A DNA stretch of 64,000 nt. It comes from Orbilia blumenaviensis (Eukaryota; Ascomycota; Orbiliomycetes; Orbiliales; Orbiliaceae). The stretch's first letter is position 1; each line of letters starts with the position of its first letter. Below are positions 1 to 10,905 of this stretch, piece after piece. Both the position numbers and the translations under genes were made by a program. The stretch spans positions 1,984,001 to 2,048,000 of the forward strand of contig JAVHNS010000001.1 in the NCBI GenBank assembly GCA_036872755.1, given 5' to 3'. The notes below the pieces were generated by a model. It saw only the letters and a program-made list of their open reading frames with translations, was not told the origin of the DNA and made no database searches.

Positions 1-38
1 GATCAAATTGAATGAGCCTTGAAATTCCAATTTGCAAG

Positions 39-1890
39 CTAATAAGTAGCATTTCCTAGCATTCCCCGCACATCCCGAGTATGCAACTTCAGGGTAATGG
101 TCCTGTTGTTTATGAAGGACCTTGGGAAGTTCGCGAGTGAGATATGCGTCGTAACCCCTAGGTGGTTGTTACAATTCGCGCAACCCCGGACATTCCACCT
201 GCTTAGAACTGCATCACAGCCTATCAAGGTCTCCAAAATCCCGTCAGAGGTTGGAACCGTAGTCCAGGCGGAGACGATAAATGACCCTGAAATTGCGGAG
301 CGATCGATTCCTGAGATACGGATGTACGACGCCTGTCCGTCTGGGTTTCTTAGGTGAAAATTTGCTGGTATGCTGAGATCACTTCGGGTGATCATAGTTT
401 GTAACCTCTCTGGGCTTGGGGACGCCGGCATCTGATCAAAGTGTTCAACGTTAAGTTGATCAAGCGGCTCGATATAGGTATTATCATATTTATACGGAAG
501 ACAGTTGAGATCGGCCATGTCCTGAAACCCATGCACGTTAGCCACGATTTTGCTGCAACCAAGACTAATGGACTAGATCACAAACCTTGGATGTATAGTA
601 CTTAGGTTCTCCCCGGGAAATAGGTTCTCCCAGGGAAATAGGTTCTCCCCGGGAAATAGGTTCTTCCCGGGAAATAGGTTCTTCCCGGCAATTGCATTCT
701 TCCCGGCAATTAGGTTCTTCCCGGTGATTAGGGTTCTTAAATGGATATAGAGGGGTATCCATCGTCAGCCAAGAACCTCCGTCGATCCCTGGTGTTGGGC
801 CCTGGCTATCAACCGGACTCGTCCCCGGATATTGTTCAATGATAGTCACACCATCTACACTACCTTCGAGACCGGAATTTCTTTCTTGCCATTTCCAGAA
901 CACCCGGTCGACAAAACAATGGTGGAAAAAGAAAATTGGATCGAAAGCAGCGGTATCATTTTCGCCCATATCGCCATTCGCCCCGGTACCGGTGTTCCAG
1001 TCAGGCATATCATACCCGCCAACAGCAAGATGTGTTTTATTGTGGGGGCGTTCTAGAGGGACAACTAGCGGCTCATTTTCCGCATGAACATCGTTCCACT
1101 TGCCAGCAGAAGTAGTATTTGAAAAGACAGTATAGTTCGGGGCTTCAAGACACTGCCTGTAATCTGTCCGTGTGCCGTTGGCTGATCCCTTGGCCTTGCT
1201 CGCCTTATGATCCACAAACCAATTTTTAACATTCTTATTAAGCAATTTAGTGAGTTCGTCATCCGTCATCGTTGCCATGATATCGTTATGAGCCCGCGCC
1301 TGGGAGGTTTGCAGCCCAGAAAATGGGTATCGAACGGTCTCGTAGTCACTAGGCTTGCCGTAATCCACACCAGGCCTCGAAAGATTATCTTTGAATCCTT
1401 GGGCGAGCTTGTAAGAATAAATTGGATTATCGACTTCCTCACCATTAATGAACCGATACTTTTTATCGGTGAAGATCTTGGGGACGACTATTTCCTCGTG
1501 TTCTGGAACTCCATTCATCTCGTCCCAGTACGGCAGGGCGATGCCCTCACAGCCTTCAATTTTCCCAAGAGCTTCTTCAAGACACAAGAGATAGGCTCGA
1601 TGCCACGTCGGGAAGAGAACGTTACCGTGATGGCAGTAGCCCCCCCACCAGTCTTTGTTACCATAGCCAGCCCCCCTAAATGGTTGTCCGTGATAGCCGG
1701 CAATCACGAAGAACCCATCTGGGTCATCTGGATTTTGTCTAGATTTTTCTTGGATGCCTATCCATGCCCTGATGAGCTTATCTGATTCTTCGAGATCCAA
1801 ACGGAGGATATTTTTCCTCTCCCTTTTATGGACAACTGGACCATGTCCTGGAATCAGGGCCGTTTGAGGCCCGCCCGCGTCATCTTCCAT
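39..1890 (-). CDS. Tyrosinase (type-3 copper polyphenol oxidase), two exons, with repeat-containing linker
   Basis: Exons 1890-586 and 521-39, with a 64-nt intron (GTTTGT donor, TTTCAG acceptor) joining the reading frame at a codon boundary; 595 aa, normal for a fungal tyrosinase. The enzyme family oxidises monophenols and o-diphenols to quinones, for example in melanin formation. CuA site: His67, Cys86-x-His88 (the family's thioether Cys-His pattern, in GYCHHG) and His97 in FPTWHR. CuB site: HNKTH at 283-287 and the FFHHCFVDR block at about 322-329. Exon 2 encodes the C-terminal domain that covers the active site and is cleaved on activation in this family. There is no signal peptide, consistent with the usual intracellular form. 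Odd: residues about 389-429, in the linker before the C-terminal domain, are an Arg/Glu/Pro repeat made by an 18-bp minisatellite. The start ATG at 1890 is the first in frame. Confidence 0.93.
604..729. repeat. 18-bp coding minisatellite, 7 copies
   Basis: Seven consecutive 18-bp units with consensus AGGTTCTTCCCGGGAAAT (+ strand) lie in exon 1 of the tyrosinase gene. Units start at 604, 622, 640, 658, 676, 694 and 712. Read on the minus strand, each unit encodes a six-residue R-E/G-E-P-I-S type block. The length keeps the reading frame, so gain or loss of units changes linker length only. Copies near 604 are nearly identical while those near 700 diverge (one encodes Cys residues), suggesting recent expansion at one end. 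Confidence 0.95.
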
Positions 1891-4800
1891 ATTGAGGTGG
1901 TAAAATTTGGCTCCTCTCCAACAAAATTTAGTAGGATTGGTATATAGGAGCTGGGATTTAGTATTGATTAAAATTCAATCAACTAAATCCGTTGGCTTTA
2001 GGTAGTTCTAAGTGGTTATGATTTAAATTTGCAAAATGTGAGATCACATTCGCAAATCAAAGTTGTGCAGAACGTGAGCGCGTATATGGCTATCGCTTGG
2101 TGTTTTCGTGGGAGAGTAACAAGTCAGGATCTACAACTTGTGGCAGTTCTTAAATAATCTCAAAAGGCCATGTTTAGCAGCGTATTAGAACGAAATCAAC
2201 GAATTGTCTATCGGCGGAAGCTTCAGCCCATTTCTCGGTCCTTTGCCGATGGACGGTCCATGAGCTAAATTATGAATAGATATATTCGGTAACTAGACAG
2301 GCCGGGATATTGCATCTCATAACTTGTGATCTCACATTCGGTTGGCTTTGGGTAGAAAGGCGGTATGGACCAGCTACCGCCATGCCTTCGCTGATGCGGT
2401 GGTGCAATGATAATGCACGGGACACGGGATGTCATTGGATAGCTAGCGGTTCTGTAGTGCATATCGGTCCGTGGAATAACTAATTTTACGTAACCTAGCT
2501 TTGGGTCCATTTCCCCGTTGTGAAAGATAGTAATTGGCGTGGTTTAGGATATTTCCTACGTGGTACCACCAGAATTAGATGTATGTAAAATAAGTACTTT
2601 TTGGACCATAATGTCTCTCCACCGCTGTTTTGAACTAGGCTAAGGGATATTTTAAGCTCGAGATATATCCATTTACTATACAACTTAAAGCATTCGTTGA
2701 CACTCTAACATTCCATCAAATGTAGATGAAGGCTGCTTTATGATATCAAATAGTACCGAACACTATTCAAAAGTAGATTTCGCGAAGTATACATAATATT
2801 TGAATTTGGTGCCCTGCAGCCCCCATGCAGAAGTGGGGCATGTTGCACAATCAGAAGATCTTAAGAGGAGGGGTAGTCCCAAGATTGAGATGCCGAACTG
2901 CTGATTGCACGACGAACCGGATAATCAGGGGGTATAATTCTAGGTATTAACCACTTGGCAAATAATCCGCCTCTTATTGCATCGGTGGTATTAGGTTTGG
3001 TTTGGCTACTGCACCCTCCCCGAAAAGATTTTGTGCGGTTAGTATGGTCGGCAAGTTGGTTTATGCTCTATTGGACAATATTGACCTGCAGTTATTGGTA
3101 CTCGATATCATTTACGAGATGCTGTGGTGTAATGTATCGATATAAGTCCTCTAGTATCTCATTTTTGGTATTCTCGTTATTCTAGTTACATTCCTTACAT
3201 GCTTTTCACACTGTGTTTGAAATGCATGTTGTTACTGAGTGGATTTGGTTGGCTGGTTCCAGCATCTTTCTAGAAGTCAGCTAATTTCAAGTCTGAGAAC
3301 CCTCGTTGGGCGTCGAAATTTAAATCCATATACTTGAAACTGGGAAATCCTAGTCCTAACGCGGGACGAGATGCGGGGAGAAATTGCCCCGCAAAATCTC
3401 TAATTAGGCGATTTATTTTCGGCGAAGGTGCTGGTCGGCGGGGGTCGGTTAGCTGGAACATACCGGATGCCTGGAACTTGGACGGCTGGGGAAGTGGGGG
3501 GAGTATAGATGATATTTTATCAAGCCTATAATATGATGCATATGTAATAGTACATATTGACATATATAGCCGAGGATGCTGTTGCTACGTGTCATGCAGT
3601 TGTGCAACAAGAAAGTTGTAGTTGCATCCTCGTGCATGTAATATTGGTTTCCAGTTCAAGTCCCGGCCTGCAAGAATCAATTGAGTCAAGCTAGAGACTC
3701 AAGTGGGATGAGATCCAGAAGCGTAAGATTATGAAATATGGTATCTATACACTATACCAAAACGACCGTTGTTAATACACCTTGGTTATGGCGGAATTTT
3801 CGACGTTGTGACCTTCTTGAGAATTCCTACATGTATATACATATGCGCATACACATGTTCAACCCATAATGACTTAAAAATGTGTTGATTATGGTTGCCT
3901 TTCTTAGAAAGAAACGGCCTCGAAAAATCGGCCATCGTCAGGTATTAAGTCTGAGTGTAAGGTTATCAAGCTGGTAGCCCAAGCTCAGAACTGTATTTGG
4001 ATTATCGACCGCCTGTTCTACGGAACTATTGGTGAAAGCGACACCACGTACGAACAGTTCGTAGTATTTTCCTAGCTTAAGACCGATTTGTGTTTGATAG
4101 ACAGCCCAGCAAACACACCCTTTTCTTCTATATAATGGAAATGATCCGATCGTCATGTACATCATGACCTTTTTCTTTCTCAGTTTTAAATGGTACAGTC
4201 TCGGTATTGAAGACTTTTGCCTTGCTTAATAGGTACGATGCTAGAAATTTCCTGGAATTACTACGGCATTTGCATTAGTGCGGTATATACTTCAGCTCGA
4301 ATTGAGGTTATGGAATAACAGTATTATCATTTACAATACAGTATTAATTCACGAGACTAGCTAGTGTTATTAATGTATAATACCGTATTACAGCCACAAT
4401 ATCTTCATATATTTAGATGAGAACAATACTCAAAAAAACCATTGTTTTGATACTGTACTTAAGCAGCAGCATCAATCTTTGATCATCACGAAGTATTATC
4501 TTCCAAATTATAAACTCCGGTCTCGTAAATTTATTTTTGACAGGAGCCAGGCGGGTGTTGTCATAAACTATTGCCAAGACTGGTCTCGTTGGTAAACAGA
4601 CAACACAAAGTCGAAATATTGTGTGGGCTGGTCTCGTGACGTGTGGGCCAAGACTATAAACTCTTCATGAGGTAGAATAAAACAACACATTTAACTGGAT
4701 AAACGTGGTCTCGTTGGATACAGTTCCCCCTTGGCCTTGGGAAAACGGGTGCATATCAAGTACCTCAGTTATATAAATTGACACGAAATCCTAAAGATCT

Positions 4801-5896
4801 CAAACTTATCTCCTTATTCTAGCCTATATCTTCCTTCTGTTGAGTATCCACAATTCCTCCCTCCCCATTACCTTAAAATACCGTGAGATTTTGGATACTT
4901 GTCTGGGACTGCTTCAGAATATTAAAACGTTTTATTTAAATTATTATTTTACTGTTTTAAGTTCCCCTTTCTCTAGAACTATTTTGAGAAACCAGCCAAA
5001 ACTCTGTACGGTATATGTATATACTATCCACCTATTTTGAAACTGTAACGCATTTAGTGATAATGATACGAGCTAGCGGATGACGCCTTGGCCTCTAGTG
5101 TCTGATTTTCAAAGTCTCCACGTGCACGATTACTTACATCTACTCCGCTGATCACGTTGATAGCCAACTGATGAACCCTTCGTAAGCCTAAGGGTATATT
5201 GGTTTCGGAAATATTTTCCTGTGTAGTTGTAAACCTGTCCACATGGCTGTCCGGACATGTTCAAATGTGCGCGCTCGGCAAGGTGGCGCCTACAACTTGG
5301 CACCTGCTTGGTCTCCAAAGTAGTACTCGGTAAGGCGACTGTATATATATCTAACTATCATAGCCATCGCTTTCTGGTCGATCCTCGAGACCTTAGCAGG
5401 TGGCGCGATATTTATTTCAAAAAGAAACGGTCTTCACATCGAGCGCTTTACGGAAATTGTCTCTGGTCTGCATGGTTATAGCAGAACTTTAAACCCTCGT
5501 AATCCAGAAAGGTGGTTCAGCATGCGAGTTTCGGTCATCACCGCAACTAAAATCCCCAAAGAAGCTCTTACTTTCCAGAAGATTAATAGTAGTACTACGC
5601 TTATCCCAGAAAGGGCTGGTAGCACATTGTGGACTTTAAGGCATAAGGTGAGCCCTACATCCACGCCTTTCGACCCACTTGGTTAGTTCAGTCATTCCCA
5701 GTTTTTCGTTGATATATTTAATCCTGTGATTTTTTCCTCAATATACCTTTCTAGTGATTTTGCTACTTTAGATCGAAATCTAGTAGCCAGTGTCGTTGTC
5801 TCTTTCGCTTCGAGAATTCGAATACAGGTACGTTGACGAGACCTGGAGGAGAAGCTTGCCTGACAATTGCAAATTTGAATCGTCTCGACATCATCA
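1891..5896. other. Gene-poor AT-rich spacer (4.0 kb)
   Basis: No gene is supportable here. The part next to 1890 must hold the tyrosinase promoter. A GC-richer island at about 3290-3510 contains a 7-bp-stem hairpin (TGCGGGG/CCCCGCA) near 3375-3400 and an ATG-started 97-aa ORF on the minus strand (3563-3270) with no recognisable domain. Four intact copies of GGTCTCGT lie in 4519-4714. The 81-aa minus-strand ORF at 2510-2265 starts with ATG but has no recognisable feature. Confidence 0.6.
4519..4714 (+). repeat. Cluster of four GGTCTCGT motifs
   Basis: GGTCTCGT occurs at 4519, 4582, 4630 and 4707 within 200 bp. Two copies extend to GTCTCGTTGG, and AACAACAC/ACAACACA stretches lie close by (about 4600 and 4681). 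Further intact copies on either strand lie at about 5836, 7020, 35075, 35634, 36631, 45749, 50015, 59015 and 62457. About two would be expected by chance in the window. Whether this is a degraded dispersed element or a binding site cannot be told from the sequence. Confidence 0.5.
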
Positions 5897-5986
5897 GCGG
5901 GGATAGCTCAGCTGGGAGAGCGTCAGACTGAAGACAAACTTCGGTTCGAAATCTGAAGGTCGGGTGTTCGATCCACCCTCACCGCA
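5897..5986 (+). tRNA. tRNA-Phe (GAA), copy 1, with 17-nt intron
   Basis: All arms are visible: acceptor GCGGGGA/TCACCGC, D-stem GCTC/GAGC, anticodon stem TCAGA/TCTGA with loop CTGAAGA (anticodon GAA), T-stem GGGTG/CACCC with loop TTCGATC, and discriminator A. The 17-nt intron (5934-5950) sits after position 37, the standard nuclear tRNA intron site. It contains TTC able to pair with the anticodon, as in other eukaryotic tRNA-Phe precursors. The acceptor stem has one G5-A68 mismatch. A T-rich stretch (CTTTTTGTTTTG) follows and should terminate RNA polymerase III. Confidence 0.95.
5934..5950 (+). other. tRNA-Phe intron, copy 1
   Basis: The insert between anticodon-loop positions 37 and 38 is 17 nt. 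Removing it leaves a 73-nt mature tRNA body with the canonical seven-base anticodon loop. Confidence 0.85.
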
Positions 5987-6774
5987 TATCTTTTTGTTTT
6001 GATCTCTTATTTTTTTTATTTCCCTCTTTTAGAAGTTGGTGGTCTCGGGAATTCAATTAGCCCTAGTCTCGTATGGTCCAGGGTTATCAAGAATCCCTTG
6101 TGAAACTCTAGTCGTGGAGAAATTCTATCAGATATCTTAGTGCAAAATTTTTTTTCGCTTAAGTAAAATACAACATGCAACATGCGTCGGCTTGCGATGG
6201 GAACTGCGGGCTTATATAATTCGACTGCTTTAGAGAACAAAAAAGTTTACAGAGTTAAATACTCAATGTATATACTCAAGTGCTTAACTGTATATATCTA
6301 GGGGTAGTAGAGATTTAACATCATACGACCACTATATCATGTCCAAATTTCTTGTGCTCTTGTGATGTCGAGCTAATTGCTAGTCTGCGTTGTGCAGATA
6401 TCTCTGTGCAGCGCTGCATGCTAAAGGATGTGGCTTCTCAGTTCACGACCTACAAGTCTACCGGTTGATTACGTTTATAGTTTTAACTTCAATTATAGCC
6501 CAATTGGCCCAATAGTATTTTGACGGCTTATGTCGTAAGGACATTTTTGGTATGCTTGGCAAAGACTCGTTGTGATGCCTGATGGCCAAGTTTAACACCA
6601 AATTTGGACAACAGGGAGCAACAACTTCCCTATTGATCTTGAAAACTTGCTTCTACATTTGTCTGCAGGCCCACATGACAATATCTGCCCTCGTCTCGCT
6701 CCATAACTATGGCACCTTGGTCGATCATTTTGAGAAATCTTTAAAATTGTAGCTTTTGAGAAGAGAAACATCAA
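5987..6774. other. Spacer between the two tRNA-Phe genes
   Basis: AT-rich sequence with no gene seen. It holds two near-matches to the GGTCTCGT motif, at about 6041 and 6065. Only the tRNA bodies and their T-rich trailers are conserved between the two copies; the rest of the spacer shows no obvious duplication. Confidence 0.5.
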
Positions 6775-6864
6775 GCGGGGATAGCTCAGCTGGGAGAGCG
6801 TCAGACTGAAGACAAACTTCGGTTCGAAATCTGAAGGTCGGGTGTTCGATCCACCCTCACCGCA
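6775..6864 (+). tRNA. tRNA-Phe (GAA), copy 2, with 17-nt intron
   Basis: Identical over all 90 nt to the copy at 5897-5986, including the intron and the G5-A68 mismatch, and in the same orientation 788 bp downstream. The first bases of the trailer are also similar (T-rich, CTTTTTGTTTTTTG). Identity including the intron points to a recent duplication or gene conversion. Both copies have intact internal control regions and T-tracts, so both look functional. Confidence 0.95.
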
Positions 6865-8448
6865 TTTCTTTTTGTTTTTTGTTCCTTTAACTTTTGGCTT
6901 CCCGAAGCAACCTAGTTGTAAGTCTAATTTTGAGGATTCTGACCACCTAGACTGGGATCCTGATTTAGCTCCTGTTCTGAGGAATTCCGATCTCGTATTA
7001 CTTTTTATGGGGCTATGATGGTCTCGTTATGTTAAACTGTTTACGAAACTATGATATGCCACAGTCTCGTAACCTGAATACTTTTGTGTTGTGTTGTGTT
7101 CTAAATGACAAATGTTTTAGTGCAAACTTGAGTCGAAACTGTTGTCGACAAATGTGTGTGTACTTTTACGGCTGTGACTTCTCGGAGGTTTCATTTAATC
7201 CCCTGGAGCACAGTCGAAGATCTGCCAGTCTCAACGCTGTATGAAGTATCAAGGATTTAGACAAATGAGTTACTTGCCTAGCTAAGCACTCAAATAGGTA
7301 AGTCTAAGTCTTACTAGCCACAGGATTTGCGAAGCCTCTTGCCAGATTCACTGGTGGGGATCTGGACCACCTCTACCGTGCTGGAAATCAAATCAGAGCG
7401 GGATAGGTACGGGATCAATCCAGCATTGATATAGCATTACACAAAAATATTTCCACATTATGATGGGATTGAAGAAGTGTATCTTTCCGGCACAATAATT
7501 AGGTAGTCAACATGTCATCTCCTATGTATTGTGTACATGGGCAGGGTTTTCGATAACATGCAAACCTTCACTTCCTAGCATCAGGATAAACCTTCACTTC
7601 CACGCGTAACTTCATGGTTTTTCTAACATTTGAACACCCTGGGGGGGAACCAGGGCCCTGGGGGGGAACCAGGGCCCTGGGGTTTTATACTCATCACGTC
7701 TTAGCGGCCTTGGCACGAGGACCCTTTTGTACATATATTGTGTTCAGGCTCTTTCTGGAATCTAACATGCCACAACAAATTTCTAAATGCGTCAGCGACA
7801 ATGCAAGTTAAAAGTATGCTTGGAGGAATAAACTAATTAAGTCCCTTGTGCACTTGGGATTAGGGGTGGAATGAAGGGAAGGGGAGAACAAAGAGCAGGA
7901 ATTAAACACCTCTGCTACTTGTATGTAGAATTAAGGAACGAAATGAATTAAGGATGACATGACCAGGGTGCAGAGCTCAAGCTGACATACGAGTACTAAA
8001 AGGCCCCCGTTCCAACGATTTCTAGTTGCTTAAAATATATTGATGTATCACACATTGTTAGGTTTATAAAGTTCTTAGGGTACGCTGGGGTCCAAACATC
8101 AATCATATATATACAGCGTCGGTGCCGGGTAGATCTTTGATGCCTCGTTACAATACAGCACGGCAAATCATACATATTCCACCCGCTAAATTACCACTCT
8201 TTGATCCAAGACTGAGCCAATCAGGGCCGCAATAATTAGCAGCGCTGGGCCACCCAAGTCCTATGGGAATCGGAATGCGTATCTGGTATCGGAGAGTAAA
8301 TAGCGGGGTGGCACCGGGCTCATTATATTATATTACATAATCATGGTCGGCTGAGCATATTATTTGTAAGCTTGTTTGTCTTATGGAATTTATGATATGT
8401 TTATGTTACAAAACGGAGGAGTTTTCGCGGTCGGGTTAGCTACATTTG
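6865..8448. other. Intergenic spacer with a short G-rich tandem duplication
   Basis: No gene is seen. A 19-bp unit, CCCTGGGGGGGAACCAGGG, is present twice in tandem at 7637-7674, followed by a partial third copy. Two GGTCTCGT-like motifs lie at 7020 and 7063. The right end is the 3' flank of the minus-strand membrane-protein gene. Confidence 0.5.
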
Positions 8449-10905
8449 TCAAGGTCGTGGGTATTTGGCATCGGTACAAACTTTTTCAATGGTTACGGGT
8501 GGGCTATTATAATTGAGCCCTGGGGTCGACGGCGCATTAACCCTCAATTGGATATCCTTCTCGAATATCAATTCAATCCTATTATGGTCAATCTCACGAA
8601 TCATAACTGTCTCACTTAGCGTACTCAACCTGTCTATCCCGGCGCAGGCCTTGCCTATGTGCCCAGCTCGTTCCGAGTTTAAGGCTAGTACTAAATACTC
8701 AGAAAGCGAATCCCACGCTCGGTAGGAACGATTAACGGAAATAGACCAGCAGATATGTAAAACTACCAGCGCAAGATGGCTACTGAGGAGGGCCAATGCC
8801 CACCGTGATGTTTTTGATGTGGCTTTGTAGCCGTAACCTTGTACAATGAAATCCACTTTGACAGGATAACTTTCGACACTGGTACCACCCTCCGTGACAT
8901 TAGGAGGGAGAAAGACTGTCTCGTTGCGTAGAAAATGAAGGAAACGGGCTCTTTTACTCTCAGAAGAGTAACGGCGTTTGATAATGTGGGGGTTTAAATC
9001 AACCCTTGATAGTCCATCATTGATGACAGCACATACTAGGTATTGAGTGGCCAGTATAGTTAAAAGGCTTGGGCCAATTGTAGGATCTGCAATGCTGTAT
9101 AGAGCTTCTTCAAGGGTAGTAGCTACTCGAGCCTGTGCGCCATCTCCACTCCCTCCAGGGACAGTATCGGTCACTCTTGTATCTAGAAATTCCAGCCAAC
9201 CTTGGCGGAGGAGAATGGGGGTTTGGTTGATGAAATAGCTCTGTTTTCCTTTGTCGTTCTGGCTGGATTGAAGGTTAACGTTATCGAAAATAGACCTTCT
9301 TGATATTTTAGGGAATTCCTGCGTGATGGCCTGGTATGCCGAAAACTGGCGCAATGAGACATCCACATTTACATCAATAGTACTCGTGGATGGCAGCCAG
9401 TGGGACAAGATACTGCAGACATGAGCATCACGGATGACTTGGAAACCCGAATTTAAGTCATCGTTTGTTGGGGAGAAAAGAATGACATGCGCTGAAGCCC
9501 CAGCCGGGTCGGCAGTTTCGAGAGGGTGTGAACGGGCGACCCAGTGCACACGCCACCCTGGATCATTGAAATTGAACTGACCCGGGAAAGTGTTACTCTT
9601 ATCTTCTCCTATCCCGGCCCATTCAGCCCACAGATTGCCAATCGGTTCACCCTCGCTTATACCCAATAAAAGGCCATCATGAAACCCGAGACGATTCTTG
9701 TCTGATGAAGGCTCTAGGCTTTCGTATTCGGGAGGCAAATCCCAGCCGTTCGCGGTATTTGGAATTGGGAACTTGATCTCCGTCGCATTTGCAAAAACTT
9801 TTTGGTACGAACATTTGACGAGAGTACGAGGCGCGACGGAGGTAAATGTTGCTCTTGTATTGGCACGAACTCGATATCGATAACGTTCTTTATAAAAGCC
9901 CTCTAAGCCCTCAATGGCTTCATGCCAGTCTCTCTGTACTGACCAAAGCTCTGCCATATCCCTGACCATAGGTTGGCCACAAGCTTGGGGTTCATGGTCA
10001 TGGTTTCCAGGTCCTGTTATTCCTGGAAAGATTATCTGCGTAGTGAACTTTTCGTTGACGACTCTGGGGTTGTTTTGTTCCTCCCCGAGAGAGTATCGGT
10101 AGTATAAACTACTAATTTGTCGAGCCCACCCTTTAATCGAATTATAGCCAGCTGCCGGACATAGTTGACTATTGAGCCGCGCCGGCATCTTGTAACAGTC
10201 GATAGGGACTTGCCTTGCGTCGAGAATCAAGGGCAATGTAGTTTCTGCACCTGGCGGGACCCCAACGTAAAACTGAGTGCTTCCAGCGGGAAACCAGCTG
10301 AATTCAGGTATGAGCGCAACGGCAGCCGCGGGGCCAATTAGTGCGCCAGCGATAGTAGCGACCATGAGAAAGACCATAAAAAGTAGATTTCGCAGCGTCT
10401 CGGTGACAGACTTTGATGGGATCCTTATTACCCCCGACCAGAACTCTGGACTGAATATGTAGGCGAAGGAGGCTATGGAAAAAGGGGCGGTTAATGCCGC
10501 CAGAGGGACACCATTTTCAAAGCATGCTTGGTGTCTCACATAGTCCGCTATCATGGTAGTTAAGGAGGCGAGAATAAGTAGTTCTTGCGCTTTAGCAGCC
10601 ACCTGTAGCATATTCGAGAATACTTCATCGGTCTCCGGAGTACGTGAGCGAAGGTAGTTGGCTCCAATAAAATATTCGGCGAAATTGAACCAAAGAATGA
10701 TTATCGTTCCGCATGTGGGCAACGTGTGGATCACAAGACAACGTATGATTGAAACCCATCTTCGACCGTCAACTGCGACTTTTGATCTCTCTTCGGTCCG
10801 ATAACGGAAAAAATTGAGAATATTCAGGCCAATTGCTTTTGCAATAGTAAGAAATGCGGACGCTTTGACAACTATGTGAGAGGGTTGGTTAAGGGGGGTT
10901 GACAT
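8449..10905 (-). CDS. Multipass membrane protein of unknown function (818 aa, single exon)
   Basis: One uninterrupted frame starting at an ATG in good context (CCACCATG). I do not recognise a named family; the layout resembles large fungal-specific membrane proteins. Hydrophobic segments lie at about 52-77, 108-123, 136-152, 173-199 and 701-722. Between the fourth and fifth is a domain of about 500 residues, probably outside the cell or in a lumen, that begins after EFSWFPAG. It has scattered Cys and several N-x-S/T sites. The last 96 residues would then be cytoplasmic. The size and placement of the soluble domain suggest a surface or endomembrane sensor or scaffold, but this is inference from topology. 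An alternating AT run at about 11065-11075 may be its TATA region. Confidence 0.85.
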   Translation of the reverse strand: MSTPLNQPSHIVVKASAFLTIAKAIGLNILNFFRYRTEERSKVAVDGRRWVSIIRCLVIHTLPTCGTIIILWFNFAEYFIGANYLRSRTPETDEVFSNMLQVAAKAQELLILASLTTMIADYVRHQACFENGVPLAALTAPFSIASFAYIFSPEFWSGVIRIPSKSVTETLRNLLFMVFLMVATIAGALIGPAAAVALIPEFSWFPAGSTQFYVGVPPGAETTLPLILDARQVPIDCYKMPARLNSQLCPAAGYNSIKGWARQISSLYYRYSLGEEQNNPRVVNEKFTTQIIFPGITGPGNHDHEPQACGQPMVRDMAELWSVQRDWHEAIEGLEGFYKERYRYRVRANTRATFTSVAPRTLVKCSYQKVFANATEIKFPIPNTANGWDLPPEYESLEPSSDKNRLGFHDGLLLGISEGEPIGNLWAEWAGIGEDKSNTFPGQFNFNDPGWRVHWVARSHPLETADPAGASAHVILFSPTNDDLNSGFQVIRDAHVCSILSHWLPSTSTIDVNVDVSLRQFSAYQAITQEFPKISRRSIFDNVNLQSSQNDKGKQSYFINQTPILLRQGWLEFLDTRVTDTVPGGSGDGAQARVATTLEEALYSIADPTIGPSLLTILATQYLVCAVINDGLSRVDLNPHIIKRRYSSESKRARFLHFLRNETVFLPPNVTEGGTSVESYPVKVDFIVQGYGYKATSKTSRWALALLSSHLALVVLHICWSISVNRSYRAWDSLSEYLVLALNSERAGHIGKACAGIDRLSTLSETVMIREIDHNRIELIFEKDIQLRVNAPSTPGLNYNSPPVTIEKVCTDAKYPRP

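Noticed and set aside
2265..2510. 81-aa ATG-started ORF upstream of the tyrosinase
   Set aside because: No domain, secretion signal or context support; length is within chance for this composition.
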